Origin: Pseudarthrobacter sp. NamB4
Lineage (GTDB): Bacteria > Actinomycetota > Actinomycetes > Actinomycetales > Micrococcaceae
Direction of reading: 5' to 3'
DNA length: 64,000 nucleotides
NCBI RefSeq assembly: GCF_005796185.1
Contig: NZ_VAHM01000005.1
Span: 124,001-188,000, forward strand
Shown: positions 8,463 through 16,917 of the stretch, in pieces
Numbering within the stretch: position 1 is the first letter of the stretch
Layout of the letters: each line of letters starts with the position of its first letter
Program-made: the position numbers and the translations under genes
The notes under the pieces: model-generated
Database searches by the model: none
The model's input: only the letters and a program-made list of their open reading frames with translations
What the model was told of the DNA's origin: nothing

Positions 8463-8584
8463 GGGGAAAACTCCTGATGGTCACGGTGCGGACAGCATGT
8501 ACTGGCAGCACGGTTAGCGGCCGGCGCCGGGCGCCGGGGCCTCGTGGTTCTGACGAAATCTGGTGTGGAATCGGTGGGACAGTG

Positions 8585-9493
8585 CTAACGCGTCGCCCGG
8601 CCCGCGGCCTTCCGCGCATCCTTCTTGCGCTTCGTGACCTCCGGATGGTGCCTTGAAAGGGCGATTACCCCAACGATAGCAAGGGACGCGGCGGTTCCCA
8701 TGGCAATGGCCAGAACTGCGTGGACATCCGGGCGGAGTTCGCCAAGGATCACAATGCCAATCGCGATCCCCACAATGGGGTCGATGACCGTCAGTCCGGC
8801 GATCACCAGGTCCGGCGGGCCCGTGGAGTAGGCACTCTGGACGAACCAGGATCCGAGGCCGCCGGCGGCGATGATGGCCACCACGGAGTACCACTGAACG
8901 TTCAGCAGGAACAGGCCGTTTGGGTCGAGCAGGTGCTTGCCGATGATCCGGGTGAGGACGGCCACGAAGCCAAAAAGAACCCCGGCCCCCATGATGTAGA
9001 CGAAGGCGTTCATCCGGTGCCTGAACATGACGGCCAGGGTGCCAAAGAGCCCCACCGCAAGGGCCACCAGCAGCACGATGGTGAGCTCGTCATCCAGGCT
9101 CACATGGTGGTTCTCCTGGGTGACGTTGACGGCCAGCAGGACGAAGAGGGCAGAACCGGTCATGCAGGCAGCGATGGCGACCACCGTGGGGCGGTTGATG
9201 GTCAGGTCCTGGTCCCGGGCGTTGACGATGGTGGTGATCACCAGCGCGATGGCGCCGATGGGCTGGATGACCGTCAGGGGGGCGGACACGAGCGCCACCG
9301 CGTTCATGGCCATGCCCGCGCACAGCAACAGGAGGCCGAACACCCAGCGCGGGTTCCGGAGCAGGCGCAGGAAGCCGTTGGAGCTGAGGGCCAGGCCACC
9401 GGTGTCCGCTTTGACAGCACTCCCCTGCCGCTGCGCACCAAGGGCGAGGCAGAAGGCGCCCAGCAGCGCAAGCAGGACTGCCACCCACACCAT
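8585..9493 (-). CDS. NIPA/DMT-type membrane transporter
   Basis: The 302-residue protein has about nine hydrophobic segments, arranged as in the DMT superfamily and most like NIPA/YdfC-type putative magnesium or metabolite carriers. The N-terminus MVWVAVLLALLGAFCLALGAQ begins directly with a membrane helix. The C-terminal 25 residues are strongly basic (SRHHPEVTKRKKDARKAAGR). Its ATG overlaps the TGA of the phosphatidyltransferase gene by one base (TGATG). Substrate unknown. Confidence 0.75.
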   Translation of the reverse strand: MVWVAVLLALLGAFCLALGAQRQGSAVKADTGGLALSSNGFLRLLRNPRWVFGLLLLCAGMAMNAVALVSAPLTVIQPIGAIALVITTIVNARDQDLTINRPTVVAIAACMTGSALFVLLAVNVTQENHHVSLDDELTIVLLVALAVGLFGTLAVMFRHRMNAFVYIMGAGVLFGFVAVLTRIIGKHLLDPNGLFLLNVQWYSVVAIIAAGGLGSWFVQSAYSTGPPDLVIAGLTVIDPIVGIAIGIVILGELRPDVHAVLAIAMGTAASLAIVGVIALSRHHPEVTKRKKDARKAAGRATR

Positions 9494-10116
9494 CAGGCGC
9501 TCCCGTCGTCGTGGTGTGCCTGCAGGCGGCCCTTCCGAAGGATGGCCCAGAAGTAGTTGTAGGCGGCGATCCAGTGGCCCACCAGGCCGAGGCCCAGCAC
9601 GATCCAGGCAGCAATGAACAGCCCGCCGGAGAATCCGGTGTCCAGCCGGGACAGCAACAGCATGGGGGTTCCCAGCAGCAGCAGGCCGGTGCGCACCTTG
9701 CCCACCATACTGACAGGGAGGTTCGGGTGGCCACCGAAGAGGGACAGTGTCAGCGCCAGCAGGACAACGTCCGGTATCACCAGCGCGGCGAGGTACAGCC
9801 AGTGGACGACGCCGGCAATCACCAGGGTGACAGCCACTGCTATCAGTGCGAGCCGGTCGGCTATGGGATCAAGGACCCTGCCCAGTTTGGACGTCTGGTT
9901 GAAGCGGCGCGCAATGTAGCCATCGATCCAGTCCGTGCTGCCCATGACCGCCAGCACCACGACTCCGGCACCGTATTCCTGCTGCGCCAGGATCAGCCAG
10001 ATGAAGAGCGGTACCCCCATGAACCGCACCACCGTGAGCAGGTTCGGAATGGTGAACACAAGGTCATGATCCACCTGGGGACGTCCAGGACGGGAGCCGG
10101 CACCAATGAACTTCAC
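9493..10116 (-). CDS. CDP-alcohol phosphatidyltransferase
   Basis: This integral membrane enzyme exchanges the CMP of a CDP-lipid for an alcohol, as in phosphatidylglycerophosphate or cardiolipin synthesis. The family motif DG-x2-AR-x8-G-x3-D-x3-D is complete, seen as DWIDGYIARRF followed by GRVLDPIADR. GTG at 10116 is chosen for its strong AGGAAAGG seven bases away; ATG at 10146 would add ten residues. The small size resembles PgsA, but the alcohol is not certain. It is coupled to the downstream transporter by a one-base overlap. Confidence 0.85.
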   Translation of the reverse strand: MKFIGAGSRPGRPQVDHDLVFTIPNLLTVVRFMGVPLFIWLILAQQEYGAGVVVLAVMGSTDWIDGYIARRFNQTSKLGRVLDPIADRLALIAVAVTLVIAGVVHWLYLAALVIPDVVLLALTLSLFGGHPNLPVSMVGKVRTGLLLLGTPMLLLSRLDTGFSGGLFIAAWIVLGLGLVGHWIAAYNYFWAILRKGRLQAHHDDGSA

Positions 10117-10212
10117 CCCGCGACCCTTTCCTTCCTGCTGCCCCATCGGGGTCCTGCTGTCTGATTGTGAACCGCCTCCGCGGGCCGTAAGGCGCAGGCC
10201 CGTGAAAGCGTC

Positions 10213-11085
10213 CTAGTACGTGCGGAGGAGCTTCCGGACCAGCACCAGGAAAACGGTCCCGGCAGCAATGAAGGCCGCCAGCGGCTTCCAGCGTTTCTCA
10301 ACGTCGGTGGACCCGGGCAACGCGGCAAGCTTTTGGGCTGCAACGTCCTTCCCATGGCTTGCCAGGGCCTGGCCTTCCCGCAGCTTGACCTGCGCGGAAC
10401 TCAGCAGGAAGCGGGCCTGGGTCTTGACGTCCAGCTCATTGCCGAGTTCGTCGCGGACTTCGGTGAGGTGGTGGCGGCGCTGGCTCAGGCGGTGGACCAG
10501 CTCCGGCTCTGATGCGTGCGGGAATTCCTTGTCGTGCTCGGCAGCTTTCGCCGCCTTCTCGGCTTTGGCCTTCGCGGCGGCTTCGTCCTTCGCGGCCTTT
10601 GCGGCTTTGCCCTCCGGGCTCTGCGGGTCCAGCACAGCGGGATTGAACGCCGCCCCCTCCTTGGCCACACCGATATCGTGCTTGATGCCGCGGATGGTTT
10701 CCTCAGGCATGAGCGGCATTGCTTTCTTGAACTTCCGCGCACCAATCAGTCCGCCGATGAGCGCTATCAGCAGGAACGCAGCGGACACCAGGAGTGCGGC
10801 CAGCCAGGCGGGCATGATGGTTGCGAGCCCCATGATGGCCGCAACGATGAGGCCCACCACCAGGAACAGGAGGAAAACGAGCGCCACAGCCAGGAATGCC
10901 GCCGCGACTCCCACCTGCATTCCCTTGCGCTTGAGCTCAATCTTTGCGAAGGCGATTTCGTCGTTGAGCTGGCGCGGCGCCAACCGGAAGAGGAGTTTCA
11001 GCGTCCTGGGCAGGGCAGTGATACGCAATCCGGGGCTGGTAGGCCCGCTGTGACGTCCGCTCATCAGTTCCGCCTTACTGGTCAT
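10213..11085 (-). CDS. Holin-X (superfamily III) plus DUF3618 membrane protein
   Basis: The 290-residue protein has an N-terminal actinobacterial holin-X type domain, with a DEIAFAKIELKRKG amphipathic stretch and two membrane helices near residues 55-115. A Lys/Ala-rich helix follows (about residues 165-195). The C-terminal part resembles DUF3618: HRLSQRRHHLTEVRDEL and a final membrane helix VFLVLVRKLLRTY. Such proteins are chromosomal membrane proteins, not evidence of a prophage. Alternative starts are 11085 and 11064 (MSGRHSG, preceded by AAGGCGG). It is divergent from the MFS exporter. Confidence 0.75.
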   Translation of the reverse strand: MTSKAELMSGRHSGPTSPGLRITALPRTLKLLFRLAPRQLNDEIAFAKIELKRKGMQVGVAAAFLAVALVFLLFLVVGLIVAAIMGLATIMPAWLAALLVSAAFLLIALIGGLIGARKFKKAMPLMPEETIRGIKHDIGVAKEGAAFNPAVLDPQSPEGKAAKAAKDEAAAKAKAEKAAKAAEHDKEFPHASEPELVHRLSQRRHHLTEVRDELGNELDVKTQARFLLSSAQVKLREGQALASHGKDVAAQKLAALPGSTDVEKRWKPLAAFIAAGTVFLVLVRKLLRTY

Positions 11086-11242
11086 GGGTCGAATCGGCTC
11101 CGGTGTGACGCGGCAAAGTGCAGCTGCACAGTCCGTGCCACCAAAACTATCATTCAGGTTTAGGGCGAACTTCGGGGCTTGCCGGGCGGCGCGCCCTACA
11201 ACGCTGAAGAAATCGGCAACGGCGGGCCTAGGATTGATCTCC

Positions 11243-12466
11243 GTGACCACACCCAGCAATCCGGGCGATTTGTTGAGCCGCCGACGAAAACTCCTGTACA
11301 TCCTTCTCCTCGGCGCCCTGACTGCCTTGGGTCCGTTCACGATCGACCTCTACCTTCCTGCGTTCCCCGCGCTGGAGGCGAGCCTTGGGGTGACTGAGGC
11401 CCAGGTCCAGCTGACCCTGGCGGGTACTACGGTGGGCTTTGCCATCGGCCAGCTGGTGGTAGGCCCCTTCAGCGATAGATTCGGCCGCCGCACCCCGCTG
11501 ATTCTGGCCACGGCTCTGCATATTGCGTCATCCCTGGGTGCTGCCCTGTCCACCGACATCACCTCGCTGGGCATCTTCCGCGTCCTGATGGGCGTAGGTG
11601 CTGCCGGCGGCGGCGTGGTGGCCATGGCCATGGTGCGCGACCTGTTCTCGGGCTACGCCATGGTCAAAATGTTCTCGCGCATGTCCCTCGTCAACGGCCT
11701 GGCGCCGATCCTGGCACCTGTCATCGGCTCACAGCTGCTCCTGGTGATGCCGTGGCCGGGAATCTTCGTGTTCCTTGCCGCCTACGGCACCCTGGTGATC
11801 GTCGCCGCCTTGTTCCTGGTGCTTGAGACTTTGCCGCCGGAAAAGCGCCGGCAGAGCGGCCTGACTGCCCGCCAGCGCTACCGGATCCTTTTCAGCGACA
11901 GGGTCTTTGTCGGACTGCTGCTGGTGGCGGGCCTGAACTTCGGCGGCCTGTTCACCTACCTGTCAGCCTCGCCCTTCCTGTTCCAGGACGTTTTCGGCTT
12001 TTCCGCCCAGGAGTACGGCCTGCTCTTCGGCATCAACTCGCTGGGCATCGTTGCAGGGATCCAGACCAGTTCCCGCCTCATCCGCCGGGTGCCGCCGCAG
12101 TGGATCCTCGCAGGGGCGACGGCCTGGATGTTCGTAATGGCCATGCTGATCGTGGTGTTCGACCAGCTGGGGTTCGGCCTCTGGGGAGTCCTGGTTCCGC
12201 TGTGGTTCTACATCCTGGGCACGGGCTTCATGTTCCCCTGCGTGCAGGTGCTCGCCCTGGCCGGCCACGCGGGCCAGGCAGGCACTGCCGCCTCCCTGCT
12301 GGGCTTCTCGACATTCATGATGGCCGGACTCATTTCGCCCGTGGTGGGCTGGCTGGGCATCACCAGCGCCGCCCCCATGGGGGCAGTGCAGGCCAGCTGC
12401 ATCCTGCTGGCGATTGCTGCCCTCTGGATCGTGGTCCGGCCGCGGACCGTCCCCTCGATCCATTGA
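11243..12466 (+). CDS. Bcr/CflA-family MFS drug exporter
   Basis: This 407-residue inner-membrane protein has 12 predicted helices and should export a drug or metabolite by proton antiport. Helix 1 reads LGPFTIDLYLPAFPAL, typical of the Bcr/CflA group. The loop 2-3 motif is VVGPFSDRFGRRTPL (motif A) and helix 5 contains NGLAPILAPVIGS. The frame is open back to 11084, but GTG at 11243 follows AGGA and gives a normal N-terminus. It is divergent from the holin-X gene. Substrate unknown. Confidence 0.85.
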   Translation: MTTPSNPGDLLSRRRKLLYILLLGALTALGPFTIDLYLPAFPALEASLGVTEAQVQLTLAGTTVGFAIGQLVVGPFSDRFGRRTPLILATALHIASSLGAALSTDITSLGIFRVLMGVGAAGGGVVAMAMVRDLFSGYAMVKMFSRMSLVNGLAPILAPVIGSQLLLVMPWPGIFVFLAAYGTLVIVAALFLVLETLPPEKRRQSGLTARQRYRILFSDRVFVGLLLVAGLNFGGLFTYLSASPFLFQDVFGFSAQEYGLLFGINSLGIVAGIQTSSRLIRRVPPQWILAGATAWMFVMAMLIVVFDQLGFGLWGVLVPLWFYILGTGFMFPCVQVLALAGHAGQAGTAASLLGFSTFMMAGLISPVVGWLGITSAAPMGAVQASCILLAIAALWIVVRPRTVPSIH

Positions 12467-12470
12467 TGCC

Positions 12471-12662
12471 GTGAAGCATCCTGGGAGGCGAAAGCCGCAC
12501 CGCAACGGCCGGGGACTCTTCGTCGGGGCTGTGGTTGGCGCCGTCGCGGGCTACTTCGCCGGGCGCGCCCTGGGTAACCCTGCCATGGGCATCATCCTGG
12601 GCATGGTGGCGGGCTCTGCGCTGCTGTACCGGGTCAACCCCGGCCCCTGGAACCGTCACTGA
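12471..12662 (+). CDS. Small glycine-zipper membrane protein, hypothetical
   Basis: This 63-residue ORF starts four bases after the exporter's stop codon. It has a basic N-terminus and a Gly/Ala-rich hydrophobic stretch of about 35 residues (GAVVGAVAGYFAGRALG and onward) resembling glycine-zipper proteins. No ribosome binding site is clear, so it may be translated by coupling. I do not recognise a family. Confidence 0.5.
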   Translation: MKHPGRRKPHRNGRGLFVGAVVGAVAGYFAGRALGNPAMGIILGMVAGSALLYRVNPGPWNRH

Positions 12663-12725
12663 CCATTCTTTCCCCCAACCCGTTGCAGGGCTTTCGGCAC
12701 CTGCCGCTGGGCACTGCTCCCGGGA

Positions 12726-12731
12726 TAAAAT
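12726..12731 (+). promoter_or_regulatory. Candidate -10 element of a leaderless gene
   Basis: TAAAAT ends seven bases before the GTG at 12739, and no Shine-Dalgarno sequence is present. This spacing would place the transcription start at or next to the start codon, as in leaderless actinobacterial mRNAs. Confidence 0.4.
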
Positions 12732-12738
12732 ATTGTCC

Positions 12739-13146
12739 GTGCCCCGCTGGCAGGAACAACCGCCGCTTCCGGCCACATGGCAACGGTGCGACAACCGGAT
12801 ACTGCCACTGTGGTGGGACCGGTTGTGTGCCCAGACGGGCGAGCAGTCAGCAGCCCTCTACGCCGCCGGGCTGTTCACCGAGGACCGGCGGCGGCCCATC
12901 GCCCAGTGGTACAACCCCGCCTTCAAGGCCGCGCTGCTGGTGGCCCCCGAAACCTCCCCGGAGTGGCCGGTGCAGCGCTTCGGGATCTTTTATGCGCCCC
13001 CGGACACCGGGTTCGTGCGCGTCCATTCGGCGCCGCATGAATGGAATCCCCGCCAGCCGCGGAAGTCGCCTACCGAAAAAGAGGCCTTCCTGGCCGCAGT
13101 CGAGGAGGCGGAGCGCTTCCTGCAGGTGGAAATGGACTTTGTGTGA
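12739..13146 (+). CDS. Hypothetical protein
   Basis: This 135-residue soluble protein has Trp- and Pro-rich sequence and good coding character, including ILPLWWDRLCAQTGEQ, GIFYAPPDTGFVRVHS and an acidic C-terminal helix EAFLAAVEEAERFLQVEMDFV. I do not recognise the family. GTG at 12739 is chosen because the upstream frame is low in coding character and a TAAAAT box sits just before it. The gene ends at a bidirectional terminator facing the tRNA-Asn genes. Confidence 0.6.
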   Translation: MPRWQEQPPLPATWQRCDNRILPLWWDRLCAQTGEQSAALYAAGLFTEDRRRPIAQWYNPAFKAALLVAPETSPEWPVQRFGIFYAPPDTGFVRVHSAPHEWNPRQPRKSPTEKEAFLAAVEEAERFLQVEMDFV

Positions 13147-13149
13147 AAT

Positions 13150-13190
13150 AAAAAATCCCCCGGTCCTTCTAAAAAGGGCCGGGGAATTTT
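13150..13190. terminator. Bidirectional terminator
   Basis: CCCCGGTCCTT and AAGGGCCGGGG flank a short loop, with A6 on the left and TTTT on the right. The structure ends the hypothetical gene on the plus strand and the tRNA-Asn gene on the minus strand. Confidence 0.88.
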
Positions 13191-13196
13191 CCGTTG

Positions 13197-13269
13197 CTCC
13201 TCCTGCTGGACTTGAACCAGCAACCCTTCGATTAACAGTCGAATGCTCTGCCAATTGAGCTAAGGAGGA
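13197..13269 (-). tRNA. tRNA-Asn (GTT), copy 1
   Basis: The 73-base cloverleaf has acceptor TCCTCCT/AGGAGGA, discriminator G, anticodon loop CTGTTAA (anticodon GTT) and T-loop TTCAAGT. It is identical to the copy at 13416-13488. CCA is not encoded. Confidence 0.96.
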
Positions 13270-13373
13270 ATGAAGCAGGTATGACATTAGCAAAGGATTC
13301 CGGCCAAAGTGAAATCGGCGTTACCACGGGGCGAACAGCCCCTTGCCGGCCCCCAAACAGCACTGCCCGGGCA

Positions 13374-13411
13374 ACAAAAAATCCCCGCTCCGGTAAGCCG
13401 GAACGGGGATG
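13374..13411 (-). terminator. Terminator between the tRNA-Asn copies
   Basis: On the minus strand ATCCCCG and CGGGGAT, plus inner CCGG pairs, form a stem followed by TTTTTTG. It ends transcription of the upstream copy at 13416-13488, so each tRNA probably has its own promoter. Confidence 0.82.
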
Positions 13412-13415
13412 TGCG

Positions 13416-13488
13416 CTCCTCCTGCTGGACTTGAACCAGCAACCCTTCGATTAACAGTCGAATGCTCTGCCAATTGAGCTAAGGAGGA
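13416..13488 (-). tRNA. tRNA-Asn (GTT), copy 2
   Basis: This is an identical second copy of tRNA-Asn, 219 bp from the first. Its 5' flank shares AATGAAGC-x-GGTAT and TAGCAAA with the flank of copy 1, so the duplication included promoter sequence. Confidence 0.96.
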
Positions 13489-13565
13489 ATGAAGCGGGTA
13501 TTAGCCTAGCAAACACCTGCCGTAGAAACGAAATCGGGGGCCTGACCCGTAGACAGCCCACGCGG

Positions 13566-15545
13566 TTACGCGTCAGCACGCAGCGCCCGGCGTTCCATCT
13601 CCAGCATCATCAGTTCCCGGTTGAGCCGCTGGAAGGTCTCCGGATCCGTGGCGGGATCCAGGCGCTGGAGCTGGCCCATCTTGTCCGCCTTGACGCGGGT
13701 AATCTGGAGCTCGAAGAGACGCGAAAGGATGTCCCGGCAGTACTTCTGGACGGCTTCCTCCGTACTCGCGGGCAGCGGTACCACAGCCAGCTCGGACACG
13801 AGGGGCCGCAGCGGTTCGGGGACCTCATGCATCACCTGTTCCACCCACCGGACGGGATCGGCGGTCAGGGCCGGGTCCGTGGCGCGCATGGCGTCGTGGA
13901 CGGCCTGGAAGGCGGGGGTGGCGAAGCTCGCCGCGGAGAAGCGTTCCCAGTTGCCGCCGGCCAGGAGCGACGGCTCCTGCAGCGCCACCTCAAGCGCCTG
14001 CCGTTCCATGGACGCCACCGGGTCACGTGGGTCCGGACGGTGGTAGGACGGTACAGCTCCCGACGGCGGCCCAGCAGCTACACCGGGACCCCCGCCAGGG
14101 CCCCGGCCCGCCGCGCCCTGGTGGCCGTGCTGGTGGCCGTGCTGCGGGCCGGGTTGCTGGTGGTGCCCCTGGGGGCCGGAACCCTGTATACGCCCGGTGT
14201 CGCCGCGCTTCGCGGCATTCTTCACCTCGGCATTGACCAGGCGCAGTACCTCGTTGGGATCGGGCATGCCCAGCCAGCCGGTCAGCGCCTGGCAATAGCC
14301 TGTCCGGGTGGAGGCGTCCCGGATGGCGGCCACTACCGGCACGGAGGCCTTCAGTCCCTGCACGCGCCCTTCCACGGTGTCCAGGTTGAACTGCTTGAGC
14401 GTAGTCCGGATGGCGAATTCAAACAGCGGCCGGCGGGACTGCACCAGGGCATGCACGGCTTCGTCTCCTCTGCTCTGGCGCAGGTCGCAGGGATCCGCGC
14501 CGCTGGGCTCCACGGCCACGTACGTTTGGGCAGTGAACCTCTGGTCCTCCTCGAAGGCCCGCAGGGCCGCCTTCTGCCCGGCGGCGTCGCCGTCGAAGGT
14601 GAAGACGACCTCTCCCCCGGTGCCGTCATCGGACAGCAGGCGGCGGGCGATCTTGATGTGTTCGGTGCCGAACGCGGTGCCGCAGGTGGCCACCGCAGTG
14701 GTGATTCCCGCCAGGTGGCAGGCCATCACGTCCGTGTAGCCCTCCACCACCACTAGCTGCCGGTCCTTGGCGATGCTGCGCTTGGCGAGGTCAATGCCGT
14801 AGAGGACCTGGGACTTCTTGTAAAGCGCCGTCTCGGGGGTGTTCAGGTACTTCGGGCCCTGGTCGTCCTCGTAGAGCTTCCGGGCACCGAACCCGATGGT
14901 GTCACCGGCGATGTCCTTGATGGGCCAAATGAGCCGGCCCCGGAAACGGTCATAGATCCCCCGGTTGCCTTCGGAAAACATGCCCGTCAGCTTCAGTTCC
15001 GCGTCAGTGAACCCGCGGCCGCGGAGGTGCTTGAGGAGCGCATCCCAGCCCTGCGGGGCGTAGCCGCAGCCAAAGTGCTCCGCGGCTGCCCGGTCGAAGC
15101 CGCGGCCGTGCAGGAAGGTCCGTGCCTCCGCGGCCCCGGGCGTCAGGAGCTGGGCGCGGAAGAATTCGTCGGCGATCTTGTGGGCGTCCAGCAGCCGCTG
15201 GCGGCGCCCGACTTCCTCGCGGTTGGGGCCGGTGCCGCCGTCCTCGTACCGCAGCTCATAGCCGATCCTGGCGGCCAGCTTCTCCACGGCCTCCTGGAAG
15301 GAGCTGTGGTCCTGCTTTTGGACGAAGGCGATGACGTCGCCGTCCTCGCCGCAGCCGAAGCAGTGGTAGCGGCCCACCTGGGGCCGGACGGTGAACGACG
15401 GCGAGCGCTCGTCATGGAACGGGCACAGGCCTTTGAAGGTCCCCAGTCCGGCGCCCTTCAGCGTGACGTAGCCGTCAACCACTTCCTTGATGTCTGTGCG
15501 CTGGCGTACTTCGTCGATGTCTTCACGTTTGATCAGCCCAGGCAC
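13566..15545 (-). CDS. dnaG: DNA primase
   Basis: DnaG makes RNA primers at the replication fork. The 659-residue protein has a CHC2 zinc ribbon (C41, H44, C62, C65), the RNA polymerase core with TOPRIM motif VVVEGYTDVMA (E268), and the metal site FDGDAAG (318-320). The C-terminal helicase-binding region starts at about residue 510. Between the core and that region, residues 448-508 form a Gly/Pro-rich linker with six His between 461 and 475, which is unusual. GTG at 15545 has AGGA seven bases before it. It is the last gene after dusB and dgt on the same strand. Confidence 0.96.
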   Translation of the reverse strand: MPGLIKREDIDEVRQRTDIKEVVDGYVTLKGAGLGTFKGLCPFHDERSPSFTVRPQVGRYHCFGCGEDGDVIAFVQKQDHSSFQEAVEKLAARIGYELRYEDGGTGPNREEVGRRQRLLDAHKIADEFFRAQLLTPGAAEARTFLHGRGFDRAAAEHFGCGYAPQGWDALLKHLRGRGFTDAELKLTGMFSEGNRGIYDRFRGRLIWPIKDIAGDTIGFGARKLYEDDQGPKYLNTPETALYKKSQVLYGIDLAKRSIAKDRQLVVVEGYTDVMACHLAGITTAVATCGTAFGTEHIKIARRLLSDDGTGGEVVFTFDGDAAGQKAALRAFEEDQRFTAQTYVAVEPSGADPCDLRQSRGDEAVHALVQSRRPLFEFAIRTTLKQFNLDTVEGRVQGLKASVPVVAAIRDASTRTGYCQALTGWLGMPDPNEVLRLVNAEVKNAAKRGDTGRIQGSGPQGHHQQPGPQHGHQHGHQGAAGRGPGGGPGVAAGPPSGAVPSYHRPDPRDPVASMERQALEVALQEPSLLAGGNWERFSAASFATPAFQAVHDAMRATDPALTADPVRWVEQVMHEVPEPLRPLVSELAVVPLPASTEEAVQKYCRDILSRLFELQITRVKADKMGQLQRLDPATDPETFQRLNRELMMLEMERRALRADA

Positions 15546-15627
15546 AGAGCCATCCTAGCGACAGGGTACGACGGCGTTCGACGGCCAGTGGCATGTCTCA
15601 CCGCAGCGTTCATCACCACAGCCTTTA

Positions 15628-16917
15628 TCACCACAGGGACGGCAGGCTCCCCACCAGGCGCTCGTACATCGCCAGGGCGGACCCGTCCGTCAGGGAAGCC
15701 ACCTGGTCGATGACCACGCGGAGCCGGGCGGCGTCGTCGGGAGCATCGCGCCAGTCCGCCGCGAACATTGGCTCCAGGTGCCGGTCGCCGGTGGCGCTCA
15801 GTGCCGTGACAAGGGCGTGCAGCACTTCGCGCTGGCGTTCGTAGATGGGCTGCCGGTGTTCGGTGGTCATCACAAAGGTGGTGGCCAAGCCCTTCATCAC
15901 GGCAATTTCCATGACGGTCTCCTCCGGGACCATGAGCTCGGCGTTGTACCGCGTCAGTTTCTCCGGACCGTAGACGGCCCGGGTGGTTTCCAGGGCACTC
16001 TGGCAGAACCGGCCGATCAGCTGGCTGGTCATGTTCTTCAGGGCGGCCATGGACTTGCGGCTGCCGTCCGCTTCCCGGACCCACACGTCCGTGGCTTCAA
16101 GCCGGGCCAGGGCGGCGTCGATGGCGGCGGGATCATTATGCGGCAGATACCACTGCCTGGCATACCCCACCACCCGGGCACGGTGGTCCGGGTTGTCCAT
16201 CCAGCGGAGCTGGAAGTGTCCGGCCACGATCGCGTCCTCGACGTCATGCACCGAATAGGAGATGTCGTCGGCGAGGTCCATGACCTGGGCCTCGAGGCAG
16301 GACCGGCGTTCGGGGGCGCCTTCCCGGATCCAGTTGAAGATGGGCAGGTCATCCTCGTAGGCGCCGAACTTGCTGGTGCGCTGGCCATGGATCACGGGGG
16401 CTTCCAAGGCGGACCACGGGTATTTGGCGGCTGCGTCCAGGCTGGCACGGGTGAGGTTCAGCCCGGCCGGCTGGCCTTCTGCCGTCAGCACCTTGGGCTC
16501 CAGCCGTGTCAGCAGCCGGAGGGTCTGGGCGTTGCCTTCGAAGCCGCCGATGGCGTGGGCTACCTCGTTCAGGGCCGATTCGCCGTTGTGGCCAAAAGGC
16601 GGGTGGCCCAGGTCATGGCTAAGGCAGGCGGTGTCCACCACATCCGGATCGCACCCCAGGGCACGGCCGAGTTCGCGGCCCACCTGGGCGACTTCCAGGC
16701 TGTGCGTGAGGCGTGTCCTTACAAAGTCGTCCGTGTCCGGGGCTACCACCTGCGTCTTGGCACCCAGCCTGCGCAGCGCCGAGGAATGCAGCACCCGGGC
16801 GCGGTCGCGCTCGAAGTCGGAGCGGTAAATGCTCTTTGGCGGTTCTTCCATCCACCGGGCGGAATCGTGGGTGTCGTAGCCCGGAAGCACCGGGGCGGCA
16901 GTACGCGTTTCAGCCAC
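15628..16917 (-). CDS. dgt: Deoxyguanosinetriphosphate triphosphohydrolase-like protein
   Basis: This HD-domain enzyme hydrolyses dGTP or other dNTPs to the nucleoside and triphosphate, limiting nucleotide pools. The 429-residue protein carries the metal-binding residues H72, H101-D102 (CLSHDLGHPPFGHNGE) and a conserved Asp in the LADDISYSVHDVEDA region. GTG at 16917 overlaps the end of dusB by eight bases, so translation is likely coupled. The ORF is open further upstream inside dusB, but that part lacks family similarity. The dusB-dgt-dnaG order is typical of actinobacteria. Confidence 0.92.
   Translation of the reverse strand: MAETRTAAPVLPGYDTHDSARWMEEPPKSIYRSDFERDRARVLHSSALRRLGAKTQVVAPDTDDFVRTRLTHSLEVAQVGRELGRALGCDPDVVDTACLSHDLGHPPFGHNGESALNEVAHAIGGFEGNAQTLRLLTRLEPKVLTAEGQPAGLNLTRASLDAAAKYPWSALEAPVIHGQRTSKFGAYEDDLPIFNWIREGAPERRSCLEAQVMDLADDISYSVHDVEDAIVAGHFQLRWMDNPDHRARVVGYARQWYLPHNDPAAIDAALARLEATDVWVREADGSRKSMAALKNMTSQLIGRFCQSALETTRAVYGPEKLTRYNAELMVPEETVMEIAVMKGLATTFVMTTEHRQPIYERQREVLHALVTALSATGDRHLEPMFAADWRDAPDDAARLRVVIDQVASLTDGSALAMYERLVGSLPSLW

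Noticed and set aside
10213..11085. Holin-like protein as evidence of a prophage
   Set aside because: Holin-X proteins are ordinary chromosomal membrane proteins in actinobacteria and no phage structural, integrase or lysis genes are nearby.
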